Shown here in pieces: positions 50,425 to 58,165 of a stretch of DNA of 64,000 nt. The notes beneath the pieces are model-generated. The model made no database searches and was not told the origin of the DNA. It was given only the letters and a program-made list of their open reading frames with translations. The DNA comes from DATKJS01 sp964551995 (GTDB lineage: Bacteria; Acidobacteriota; Aminicenantia; Aminicenantales; Saccharicenantaceae), in contig CAZKFD010000034.1 in NCBI GenBank assembly GCA_964551995.1, forward strand, positions 8,830-72,829, written 5' to 3'. Both the position numbers and the translations under genes were made by a program. The stretch's first letter is position 1, and the number at the start of each line of letters is the position of its first letter.

Positions 50425-51206
50425 GAGAACAGCTCCGCTAACGTTCCCTCAAGCCTTTCCCCGACCCGGATTTTTTCCCGCAAGCGGCTCAAGCCGTCGT
50501 CGAGACGGCTCACTTCGCGGGCGAACTCCATCTCACCGCTGTCGGTCCGGAGGACCTTCATGATCCTTCCGCCGTTCATCACGATCCGAAAGTCAGACAG
50601 CAGAGCAATCCTGGGATCGTGGGTCACGAATATGAAAATCTTGCGGTGCCGGCGGAGAAGCTCCAGGGCGCGGGCACGATGGATGCCGGCATTCTCGACC
50701 TCGTCGAGAAGCACGATCGGCGTGTTGCAGATCATGGCGGCATCGGCGATCAGGAGGGCCCGGGTTTGGCCGCCCGAAAGTTCTGTCATCCGGCTGTGAA
50801 GAAGGATCGGCTCCCCGGTCAGTTGGTTGGCGAAATCGGTCGTCTTTCGGATCATCTCACTCATCTCGGACGCCTGGCCGCTCCGGACCCGCGCATGGGT
50901 GTCAAGGAAGTCTTTAACGGGCAGATCGGAAAGGAAAGTCGTGTGCTGGGTGATCAGCGCAATGGGATTGAAGGCCGGGTTCTCCTTGTATTCGGCGGGC
51001 GCCGGCCGACCATTGATCAGGATCCTCCGGCCTGTCGGAGTATTGCCGTCGGCAAAGAGCTCGATGTCGTTGATGAGCGTCGTTTTGCCCGAGCCCGTAG
51101 GACCCACGACGCTGACGACATTTCCCATGCTCATGTCCACCCGGTCGACCGGCTCTGCTTCGCCGTTCTTCCCGATTCCTCCAAGAATGGTGACGGATTC
51201 GATCAT
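50421..51206 (-). CDS. ABC-type ATPase of the Rrf2 operon, no permease attached
   Basis: 261 residues from the ATG at 51206. Motifs: Walker A VVGPTGSGKTTLINDI, Q-loop in ALITQHTTF, signature LSGGQTRALLIADAAM, Walker B TPIVLLDEVENAG and H-loop FIFVTHDPR. No permease gene is adjacent. It also lacks a typical transporter D-loop (LDEVENAGIHR instead of LDEPTxxLD), so it may be a soluble ABC ATPase that drives a protein rearrangement rather than transport. CAGGAG lies nine bases before the ATG. An operator-like repeat lies 61 bp upstream. Confidence 0.8.
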   Translation of the reverse strand: MIESVTILGGIGKNGEAEPVDRVDMSMGNVVSVVGPTGSGKTTLINDIELFADGNTPTGRRILINGRPAPAEYKENPAFNPIALITQHTTFLSDLPVKDFLDTHARVRSGQASEMSEMIRKTTDFANQLTGEPILLHSRMTELSGGQTRALLIADAAMICNTPIVLLDEVENAGIHRARALELLRRHRKIFIFVTHDPRIALLSDFRIVMNGGRIMKVLRTDSGEMEFAREVSRLDDGLSRLREKIRVGERLEGTLAELFS

Positions 51207-51266
51207 CGCGCCTGCTCCTGTGGCTGAAGTTTTAAGAGGCTCGAAAGAAGCCCTACCGTAATTCAT

Positions 51267-51284
51267 ACTTACCCTATTATATAA
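51267..51284 (-). promoter_or_regulatory. Putative Rrf2 operator upstream of the ABC gene
   Basis: Read on the minus strand, TTATATAATAGGGTAAGT (51284 to 51267) matches 15 of 18 bases of the element upstream of rrf2 (51736 to 51719). It contains a TATAAT -10 box and has an ACTTA...TAAGT dyad with its flanking bases. Its place 61 bp before the ABC start and its repetition suggest a second promoter and operator inside the operon. Confidence 0.6.
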
Positions 51285-51307
51285 GTCATATTATTCACTA
51301 AAAATTT

Positions 51308-51709
51308 TTATCTGATATCCTCCAGCGTGGTCTTTTCGAGTTTTCCGGAAATGTAATCCCGGATTTCTTTGAAGACCCGGATAAGGCCCCGTTCCTTCTC
51401 GATCGGCGTCGGCTCGTAGAAGTATTTGCTGACCGATTCAGTCGGAGCCAGGGCACCATCGAAAAGCCGGATGATTTCTGCAAGGTTGATATCATGCGGC
51501 GGCCGGGCTAATCGGAAGCCGCCTCGCTGCCCTTTCAGGCTGGATACATAGCGCCCCCTTTTCAGCGTCAGAAGTATCTGTTCAAGAAACTTGGCGGGAA
51601 TCTCCTCGGCTGACGCAATAGACTCGACCGATACGTACTCGGCATCCGAATGCCGGCTGAGATGGAGCAGAGCCAGAAGGGCATATTCACTGCGAGTCGT
51701 TAATTTCAT
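51308..51709 (-). CDS. Rrf2-family transcriptional regulator
   Basis: 133 residues from the ATG at 51709: MKLTTRSEYALLALLHLSRH, the winged-helix recognition part EEIPAKFLEQILLTLKRGRYVSS, and KGQRGGFRLARPPHDINLAEIIRLFDG, all classical Rrf2. The three cysteines that hold an Fe-S cluster in IscR and NsrR are absent (no cysteine in the region near residues 90-110), as in CymR-type members that use other signals. A longer frame to 51766 would cover the promoter and is rejected. It heads the operon and likely regulates itself. Confidence 0.9.
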   Translation of the reverse strand: MKLTTRSEYALLALLHLSRHSDAEYVSVESIASAEEIPAKFLEQILLTLKRGRYVSSLKGQRGGFRLARPPHDINLAEIIRLFDGALAPTESVSKYFYEPTPIEKERGLIRVFKEIRDYISGKLEKTTLEDIR

Positions 51710-51718
51710 GCTTATATA

Positions 51719-51766
51719 ACTTATCCTATCAAATAACTTATATAATATTCGACGGCTCCGTGTCAA
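51719..51766 (-). promoter_or_regulatory. rrf2 promoter with putative autoregulatory operator
   Basis: On the minus strand TTGACA (51766-51761), 16 bp, and TATATA (51744-51739) form a good sigma-70 promoter. Directly downstream, covering the expected +1, lies TTATTTGATAGGATAAGT (51736 to 51719), the partner of the element at 51267-51284. The arrangement is that of a repressor site blocking promoter clearance. Confidence 0.65.
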
Positions 51767-51928
51767 GCGATTTTTTTGACAGTTTTGACGACACCTTGAC
51801 CGGCCCCGAAAATTGGCCGAGGGATAATGAGAGAAAAACCCAGGCCACTCAAAGCGCGCGTTAATGGTAAAATAAAGGGGGATTATTCAGGATCCTTTGA
51901 TGAAGCCCACCCTGAGAGGAGGTTCACT

Positions 51929-52405
51929 ATGGCCAAGCTCGCGAGGCTCATCGGTATGGCGTTGTGGCTCTGCTTATGGATGGCTGCGGCCCCCCAGCCC
52001 GCCCGCTCTGGCTGCAACGCGTCTGGTCTGACTCCCACCGGCGTGCAGGCCCCGGAGCCCGGATTCAGGGACCTGCCGAAGGCCGGCAAGAAATGCTGGA
52101 TCGGCGAAGTCAACTACTTCATCTACGAATTCGACAAGACGCCCAAGATGGGGACATTCATCCTCAAGGTCCAGGTCTTCGACAAGGACGGCCGGCAGAT
52201 GTCGGACCTGGACATCACCGGACGGTCCGACATGCCGTCCATGCGGGGGGCCCATGATTCCGGAGAAGTCGCTTTCAGGCTCAACAAAAAGGGAGATTAC
52301 CTGCTGCCCGTCGACATTGTCATGCCCGGGGAATGGGAGGTCCGACTCACGTTCTCGCGGAACAAGGTCGTCATTTTCAGGGGCCGATTGAGTTTTGATG
52401 TCTGA
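51929..52405 (+). CDS. FixH/YtkA-like periplasmic protein
   Basis: 158 residues from the ATG at 51929, which follows AGAGGAGG; an earlier frame start at 51827 adds an unlikely leader. A signal peptide (MAKLARLIGMALWLCLWMAAAP) leads to a small beta-sandwich with KMGTFILKVQVFDKDGRQMSDLDITGRSDMPSMRGAHDSGEVAF, similar to YtkA/FixH domains (the P-S-M-x-x-A-H motif is typical). These domains occur with copper, cytochrome oxidase or metal resistance systems. It opens a rightward run of five genes. Confidence 0.75.
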   Translation: MAKLARLIGMALWLCLWMAAAPQPARSGCNASGLTPTGVQAPEPGFRDLPKAGKKCWIGEVNYFIYEFDKTPKMGTFILKVQVFDKDGRQMSDLDITGRSDMPSMRGAHDSGEVAFRLNKKGDYLLPVDIVMPGEWEVRLTFSRNKVVIFRGRLSFDV

Positions 52406-52474
52406 TCGCCCGCCCGCCGGAACGCGCGGGGCCGCGGCAGGGTCCCGTCCCCTTGTCCAGAAGCCTCGGTCCCG

Positions 52475-53455
52475 ATGAAGTCCATCGCCGCTGCATTCCT
52501 GGTCCTGGCCGTGCTCGGGGCTTGCCCGCTGGGGGCGCAGTCCACACTTTTCTACGTCGAGCTCCAGGGCGTCGCGGCGTACTCATCGGCCGCGGATGCC
52601 GTCCAGCTCTTTTCCCTGACGCCTGAGGACTCGATGCAGAAGCCCAGCCTCGGCTTCGACCTGGTGCACAGAGTCTCGGGACGGACGCGGGATTACGGCG
52701 TGCTGGCCTTGCAGCTGCGCGTGGCTTATGACCAGAAGGGCGGTCACCCTTTCGAGATCCAGGTCTACAACGCTTCGTTCCTCTACAAGGCGGGTTTCGC
52801 CGATATCTGGGCGGGGCACAGCCGACCGGCCCTTGGGCTCGACGCGGTGCTCGACAGCCACGCCCTTCTGATGCCGGCCCCGGCGATGATGGGCTTCGGC
52901 TTCGAGCGCGACTGGGGCGTGGGACTTCAGCGCGATTTCTCCTGGGGCAACGCCGCCGCCTCTCTAACGGCGGGGAGCGGCATGCCGCTTTACCTCAGGG
53001 GCAATTACCTGGCGGCGGTGCGCCTTTCCGAGGGTGTTTTGGCCAGGGATAATTACAGCCTCGGTTTGTCACTGGCGGGAGGCCGGATCCTCGACACGAT
53101 GGGGAACGAATTGATGGCCCCCGAGCCGCTCGATTTCGCCACCGCTGCCGCGGATGCGACGTACCTTTATCGGAACTTTGAGAACCGCTTCGAGGTCATG
53201 GCCGGCCGGAAGGCCGGAGCCGGCATCGTGCTCCTTTTCTGGCGCGCCGGCATGGCCCTCTTGGACGAGGGACGGCTCAGGATCGAAGCTCAGCCGGTCC
53301 TGATGAGGACGGGCGGCGGATGGGGCTGGCAGCTGGCCGGCGGGCTGAGCTACCAGGTCACCGCGGATATCGCCGCCCGGTCCATGGTCCTGCACGATTC
53401 CGCGCGGCAGGATACGAGGTTCGTCCTGCAGGTCTATTTCTACAAGGGCCTGTGA
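52475..53455 (+). CDS. Outer-membrane beta-barrel-like protein
   Basis: 326 residues: signal peptide (MKSIAAAFLVLAVLGACPLGAQ) then alternating amphipathic strands throughout, for instance YGVLALQLRVAYDQKGGHPFEIQVYNASFLYKA, and a C-terminal RFVLQVYFYKGL ending in an aromatic-rich strand. This suggests an outer-membrane barrel of about 12-14 strands. No specific porin family is recognised. It lies 70 bp after the FixH-like gene and 32 bp before the FMN-binding-like gene. Confidence 0.65.
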   Translation: MKSIAAAFLVLAVLGACPLGAQSTLFYVELQGVAAYSSAADAVQLFSLTPEDSMQKPSLGFDLVHRVSGRTRDYGVLALQLRVAYDQKGGHPFEIQVYNASFLYKAGFADIWAGHSRPALGLDAVLDSHALLMPAPAMMGFGFERDWGVGLQRDFSWGNAAASLTAGSGMPLYLRGNYLAAVRLSEGVLARDNYSLGLSLAGGRILDTMGNELMAPEPLDFATAAADATYLYRNFENRFEVMAGRKAGAGIVLLFWRAGMALLDEGRLRIEAQPVLMRTGGGWGWQLAGGLSYQVTADIAARSMVLHDSARQDTRFVLQVYFYKGL

Positions 53456-53486
53456 CCGGGACGATCCCCGGGAAAGGAGAGGGAGA

Positions 53487-54233
53487 ATGCAAGAAGATTC
53501 GAGGAAGAAAAAGGGCAGAGAAAGGGAGCGGACGGGGCCCATGCGGTCGGCTTGCCGTCCAGCCGTCGCGGCGTCGGCCGTCGTCTTAGCGCTCCTCCTT
53601 CAGACGGCGCTCTTCGCCGCCGTCGGCTGCGACCTCAACGATCCCGACCGAGACGTCAAACGGCTTTTCCCGGACTCCACCGGATACAGGACCCTCTATT
53701 TCTCGATCGCCAAGAAGGGAGGGGAGCCCCTCCTCAGGGAGGTCGAGCAGCGCCTCGGCGACTCTTTCAAGGGGCTGTTTGAAACGGCCGACGTTCCTTA
53801 CACGATGTACGAGATCTACAGGGGCGATAAGCTCATCGGGTACATCCACGGCGCCAACCAGAAGGGCACTTACGGCGGGCTGCAGGTCTTCCTGGCCCTG
53901 GACCCGGACGGAGTCATCAAGGCCTTCTACTACCAAAAGCTCACGTCCAAGGCCGCTCCGAAGTTCCGGGATCCGGCCTTCGGGAAGCAGTTCGTCGGCC
54001 TCAGCCTGAAGGACTTCGACCACTACGACGTCGTCACGGGAAAGGAGGACCCTCCCGGCCCGATCAGCCGCATCAGGAACCCCGACCCTGACGCCGAGAG
54101 GGACTTCCGGGCGACGCTGCGGGCGACGAAGAAAAACCTCATCCTGGTCGACGAATTCCTGCTGGGCAACAAATATAAAAAAGTCGGACAGCCTCCTGGG
54201 GGGGATACCGTCCCCCTCTGTCCAGGGAGATGA
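53487..54233 (+). CDS. Divergent FMN-binding-domain-like secreted protein
   Basis: 248 residues starting at the ATG after GGAGAGGGAG. A membrane/signal segment spans residues 24-46. The domain near residues 85-200 resembles FMN-binding (RnfG/NosR type) proteins: YEIYRGDKLIGYIHGANQKGTYGGLQVFLALDPDGVIKAFYYQKLTSKAAPKFRDPAFGKQFVGLS. The family's covalent flavinylation motif (S/T-G-A-S/T) is not present; the matching place reads PISRIRNPD. The cofactor may therefore be bound otherwise or lost. Its stop is 3 bp before the permease gene. Confidence 0.65.
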   Translation: MQEDSRKKKGRERERTGPMRSACRPAVAASAVVLALLLQTALFAAVGCDLNDPDRDVKRLFPDSTGYRTLYFSIAKKGGEPLLREVEQRLGDSFKGLFETADVPYTMYEIYRGDKLIGYIHGANQKGTYGGLQVFLALDPDGVIKAFYYQKLTSKAAPKFRDPAFGKQFVGLSLKDFDHYDVVTGKEDPPGPISRIRNPDPDAERDFRATLRATKKNLILVDEFLLGNKYKKVGQPPGGDTVPLCPGR

Positions 54234-54236
54234 AGC

Positions 54237-55442
54237 ATGGCCAAGAAGAAAATCGGCCTATTCGAGATTGCCTACAAAAACCTCCTCCGGAAAAAAACGC
54301 GAAGCGCCCTGACGGTCGTCGGCATCGCCCTCGCCGGATGGGTCCTGGTCAGCCTCCTGGGCTTCAACAGCGGCTATGAGAAATCGCTCAACAAGGATAT
54401 CGACAACCTCGGCTTCCAGATGCTCGTCGTCGCCAAGGGCTGTCCTTACGAAGCGGCGACCCTCATGCTCAAGGGCGGCACTGGGCTCCGGTACATGAAA
54501 GAGGAGATCGCCGGCGACATCCGCCGCGAGCCCGAGGTCGAAGGGGTGACGCTCATGCTCATGCAGGTCGTCTTCGACCCGAACAAGGGCGAGAGCGGCG
54601 GCCTGGCCGCCTACCTCGGCGTCGACCCGGCGACCTTTCCGAGCATGAAGAGCTTCCTTCCTTTCAAGGCCGGCGGGTGGTTCAAGGACCCCGGCGCCGC
54701 CGAGGCGGTTTTCGGCTACGAGGTCGCGGAGCTCGAGCAGCGCGAGGTCGGCGACAAGTATCTCGTCCCCGAGAAGAACGTCGAGGTCACCGTCGTCGGC
54801 GTTCTGAGCCGGACCGGCACACAGGACGACGGTACGATCTTCCTCCCCCTCCGCACCGTCCAGAGAATCTTCGGCGTCCGCGACAAGCTCACTGGCATCG
54901 GAATCAAGGTCCGGAAGGATGTCGACATCGCCAGATTCGAGGACAAGATGTTCCAGCTCCCGGACGTTCAAGTCGTCAGTCTGACCCAGGTCAAGACGAC
55001 GATCATGACGCTCGTGTCCACGGCCCGGGTCATGGTTTTCTCCATCGCCCTTATCGCCATTCTCATCGCCATGATGGGCGTCGTCAACACGATCCTCATG
55101 TCCGTCATGGAGCGCCGCCAGGAGATCGGCATCCTGAAGTCCATGGGCGCCCAGGCCGGCGATATTTTCAAGCTCGTCTGGCTCGAAACAGTCCTCCTGT
55201 GCCTCTCCGGTGGGATCGCCGGCACGCTTCTGGCCCTGGGCACGGCCCGGATAACCGACCTCCTGATCCGGAAACTTCTGCCGTACTCGCCGAGCGGCGG
55301 GCTCATCTCGATCGACCTGCGCCTCGTCCTGGCCACGCTGGGCATCGTCACCGCCGTCGGCCTCGTCAGCGGCCTCTATCCGTCCTGGAAGGCGAGCCGG
55401 CTGCGGCCTCTGGACACCATCCGGAGCGAGGTGGAATCGTGA
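54237..55442 (+). CDS. MacB/LolC-type ABC transporter permease
   Basis: 401 residues with the FtsX-type layout: an N-terminal helix after IAYKNLLRKKTRSALTVVGIALAGWVLV, a periplasmic MacB_PCD domain (residues 50-260), and three C-terminal helices with VVNTILMSVMERRQEIGILKSMGAQAGDIFKLVWLE, typical of LolC/E and MacB. Such permeases drive lipoprotein release, toxin export or metal-related envelope work by mechanotransmission. It overlaps the ATPase gene by four bases (GTGA). Confidence 0.92.
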   Translation: MAKKKIGLFEIAYKNLLRKKTRSALTVVGIALAGWVLVSLLGFNSGYEKSLNKDIDNLGFQMLVVAKGCPYEAATLMLKGGTGLRYMKEEIAGDIRREPEVEGVTLMLMQVVFDPNKGESGGLAAYLGVDPATFPSMKSFLPFKAGGWFKDPGAAEAVFGYEVAELEQREVGDKYLVPEKNVEVTVVGVLSRTGTQDDGTIFLPLRTVQRIFGVRDKLTGIGIKVRKDVDIARFEDKMFQLPDVQVVSLTQVKTTIMTLVSTARVMVFSIALIAILIAMMGVVNTILMSVMERRQEIGILKSMGAQAGDIFKLVWLETVLLCLSGGIAGTLLALGTARITDLLIRKLLPYSPSGGLISIDLRLVLATLGIVTAVGLVSGLYPSWKASRLRPLDTIRSEVES

Positions 55443-56137
55443 ACGCCGCGAAAAGCCTGTCCATCCGGGCCGAGAACTTGAGGCGGGTTTATCACCGGGG
55501 CGCCGAGGCGATCCCAGCCGTCGACGGCGTGTCGCTCGACATCGAAAAGGGGGCCTTCCTGTCCATTGTCGGGCCCTCAGGCTCCGGCAAGACGACCCTG
55601 ATCAACATTCTGGGCTGTCTGGACAATCCGACGTCGGGCCGGCTCGTCCTCGAGGGTCGGACCGTGTTCGAGGACGGGAAAGGCCTCTCGGAAAGCCGGT
55701 TGACCCTGATCCGACGCGAGATCTTCGGCTATGTCTTCCAGAAGTTCTATCTCGTTTCCACTCTGACGGTTTTTGAGAACGTCGTTCTGCCGTTTGCCTT
55801 TTTCGAGAAGCCTGGGGCCTCCGCCAATGTCGACCGCGTGCTCAAACTCCTCGGGATCGACCACCGCAGGGACCATCTGCCGAGCCAGCTTTCGGGCGGA
55901 GAGATGCAGCGCGTGGCCATGGCGCGGGCGCTGGTCAACAACCCTCAAATCCTTCTCGCCGACGAGCCGACAGGGAACCTGGATAAGAGGCGAAGCGAAG
56001 AGATCGGAGTCATCCTCAAGAACCTGAATGAGCGGACAGGCTTGACTGTTATCCTCGTTACCCACAATCCGGCACTGGCTCGGGTGGCCGCCCGGACGAT
56101 CGAGCTTCGCGACGGCCGACTCGCCGCAAAGGTTTGA
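55439..56137 (+). CDS. MacB/LolD-type ABC transporter ATP-binding protein
   Basis: 232 residues starting at the GTG 55439, overlapping the permease stop. Motifs: VYHRGAEAIPAVDGVSLDIEKGAFLSIVG, Walker A GPSGSGKTTLINILGCLDNPTSG, YVFQKFYLVSTLTVFENV (Q-loop), LSGGEMQRVAMARALVNNPQILLADEPTGNLD and VILVTHNPALA. It powers the permease just upstream. The usual LSGGQQQR signature is LSGGEMQR here, a tolerated variant. Confidence 0.93.
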   Translation: MNAAKSLSIRAENLRRVYHRGAEAIPAVDGVSLDIEKGAFLSIVGPSGSGKTTLINILGCLDNPTSGRLVLEGRTVFEDGKGLSESRLTLIRREIFGYVFQKFYLVSTLTVFENVVLPFAFFEKPGASANVDRVLKLLGIDHRRDHLPSQLSGGEMQRVAMARALVNNPQILLADEPTGNLDKRRSEEIGVILKNLNERTGLTVILVTHNPALARVAARTIELRDGRLAAKV

Positions 56138-56434
56138 GAGGGATCACAGCGAAGGTCTCATATGAGAACGCTTTTCTGGACCGATGATTTAGAACAAGAA
56201 CTTCACATCTCTCCGGAGTATTTGCGGTCTTTCCCTTCCGGAGCTCGTGGCAGAATGGGAGAAGGCTATCTGAACACCGGCCAGAAGGTCATTTGGCGAA
56301 AACCTCACTTCGGAGCTGATATTGTGAGCGGGGGCGGGTCACTCTATCGGCTGTGGCTGTGATCTAAACGCTCACGTCGGATGAGATCAGAGGCTTGTGG
56401 ACATCTCACTTCAGCACTGACTCGCATGAGGCTT
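56138..56434. other. Gap without a supported gene
   Basis: A 66-codon frame from the ATG at 56162 (MRTLFWTDDLEQELHISPEY...) is the only candidate on the plus strand. It has no clear ribosome site and no family features, so I leave it uncalled. I see no terminator of quality after the ABC ATPase gene. Confidence 0.4.
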
Positions 56435-57832
56435 TTATTTTCCGGCACCGGCCTTGACAACTCTATCGTATTCGGCGCGATCGAGCAGCCGGACCTCATG
56501 GAGGCACCATTGATAGGTACTGCCCGGTGGGTTCCCGGCATATGCTGGATCGTCCTGACCGTAGGTGAAATTCGCTGAATAGGAGAGCCAGGCCGTTCTG
56601 CCGTCTGCGCTCATGAACTTCGATGGCATGTTGACAAAATAGGCCTGAGGCCCGAAGTCCTTCCAGTACGTAACCATCTTCCACGGCCCTGTGATCTCCG
56701 ACGATTCCAGGATATAAGTGTCCATGGACTTGATCGTCGGCCAGCCGTCGGTGATCCACATCAGGTATTTATGGAGAGGTGCGTCGTAGGTCATCGTTAC
56801 ACAGCCGCAGTGATTATTCCAGCTGAAGATCGGGACGATCTTTGAAAAATCGGAGGTCCAGATGGGTCTGCCGTCCGGCCCGTCCCCGGCATAGAACTCA
56901 TAGCTCTTCGCGTCGTTCATCGTCTCCGGAGAAGGCCTGACACGGGCAAGGTAAATCTCGTCGCCTGAAATCCAGCTCAGGTTCCCGGCGCGAGGAAGAG
57001 GGTCGGGGGCTGTTGCGCCATGGCCGACAAGATAAGACCTGCCGTCAGGAGAATGTTCCATATTCTTGCCGAAATCCACGAAGTGAGGCGATCCCATCTT
57101 GACGGGCTCAGCGCCCCAGACCGAAGTTTTCTCCCCGAAGAGGGGGTTGGGGGGTGTCAGAGCGGGCGGTTCCCACGTTTTTCCATAATCCTCCGAGGTC
57201 CGAAATCCAACGAACGGCCCGAGGATGGGCCAATTCATACTCCAGCCCGGATGGTCGAGGAGGCAATAGGTGCCGGAGTACCAGACCCCATTGAAGACCA
57301 GCGAGCCGCAGGGGTAACGGCCCTCATAGGGGCTAGGGTCGCCAGCGAATGTGCCCAAGCTCGTGACCGTGAGCCGGAGAGGATCGTCTCCTTCGATTTT
57401 CGCCTGGCCAGTCCGTGCGCCCTTTCCCCCCGAGGAGCACTCTTCACTCCCGACGCGCCCATCCGTCCAAGGCGAGTACATGTTCCCGTCGGAGGCCCAC
57501 GACGGATACCAAGTGTCCGCATGCTCATAGGTTGCGTAGCGACCGGTGAAGCCAATGTCGACGATGGTTTGCGAGCGCGGCACGGGAAACTTGACCGCCC
57601 AGGAGTCCATCTTAACGTATTGCGGCCAGAGCGTGACCACGCCGAGCTTATGGGTTCGAGCCGGACTCGTCCTCTCGAGTCGTCCTTTAGGGTGGGCGGT
57701 CAGGGCAAAAAAGGTTCCGATGGCCAAGAATGAAACAAACAACAAACGATTCTTTTTTTCACTGGCCAGTCGGCCGGGAAACGGCTGGTTCGTGGGAGCA
57801 TCAGATCTTTGATGGAGATCCTTTTTTCGCAT
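56435..57832 (-). CDS. Secreted protein, probable DUF4185-like or sialidase-type beta-propeller
   Basis: 465 residues with a signal or anchor helix near residues 28-45 (KKNRLLFVSFLAIGTFFALTAH). The rest is rich in Trp, Tyr, Gly and Asp with blocks recurring at propeller-like intervals: WYPSWASDGNMYSPWTDG, CGSLVFNGVWYSGTYCL, GFRTSEDYGKTWEPPALTP, YLMWITDGWPTIKSMDTYILESSEITGPWKMVTYW and WLSYSANF. The S-x-D-x-G-x-T-W motif is an Asp-box of sialidases. It probably binds or cleaves a carbohydrate outside the cell; no catalytic set can be confirmed. The gene is single. Confidence 0.65.
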   Translation of the reverse strand: MRKKDLHQRSDAPTNQPFPGRLASEKKNRLLFVSFLAIGTFFALTAHPKGRLERTSPARTHKLGVVTLWPQYVKMDSWAVKFPVPRSQTIVDIGFTGRYATYEHADTWYPSWASDGNMYSPWTDGRVGSEECSSGGKGARTGQAKIEGDDPLRLTVTSLGTFAGDPSPYEGRYPCGSLVFNGVWYSGTYCLLDHPGWSMNWPILGPFVGFRTSEDYGKTWEPPALTPPNPLFGEKTSVWGAEPVKMGSPHFVDFGKNMEHSPDGRSYLVGHGATAPDPLPRAGNLSWISGDEIYLARVRPSPETMNDAKSYEFYAGDGPDGRPIWTSDFSKIVPIFSWNNHCGCVTMTYDAPLHKYLMWITDGWPTIKSMDTYILESSEITGPWKMVTYWKDFGPQAYFVNMPSKFMSADGRTAWLSYSANFTYGQDDPAYAGNPPGSTYQWCLHEVRLLDRAEYDRVVKAGAGK

Positions 57833-58165
57833 TTAAGCCTATCCTCCCAACCGGCCTTCAAAAATGATTATCAGAGGCAGTATATCATAGCCTAGTGCCT
57901 GTGCCGGAGCAGGAATTTCTGAATGGATTTCTTCAGCAGTCTTTCAAAGTTGACGATAGAGGGCCGCTGCCCTCGCCTAAATCAATTAAATTTGTGGCTG
58001 GACGGGCAGAAGAGCAACTATCTTGGCCATCAGCCTTTTATCAGAAAGGCCTGTCTCACAGTCGAAGAGACGTCAAAGAAGCGAACTTTCCGCCATGGCG
58101 ATTGGGCTATAATATATTCATTACTGATGATTTATTTTGGCGATCGATCTGGAGAACGCGCTTAA
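57833..58165. other. Intergenic region between divergent genes
   Basis: 333 bp of lower GC content. A TATAAT at 58108-58113 lies 53 bp before the MFS gene with no good -35 box. An 80-codon frame (57923-58165) lacks a ribosome site and family features and is not called. Confidence 0.4.

Noticed and set aside
57923..58165. An 80-codon frame before the first MFS gene
   Set aside because: No ribosome site or recognisable features; ends in the MFS start region.
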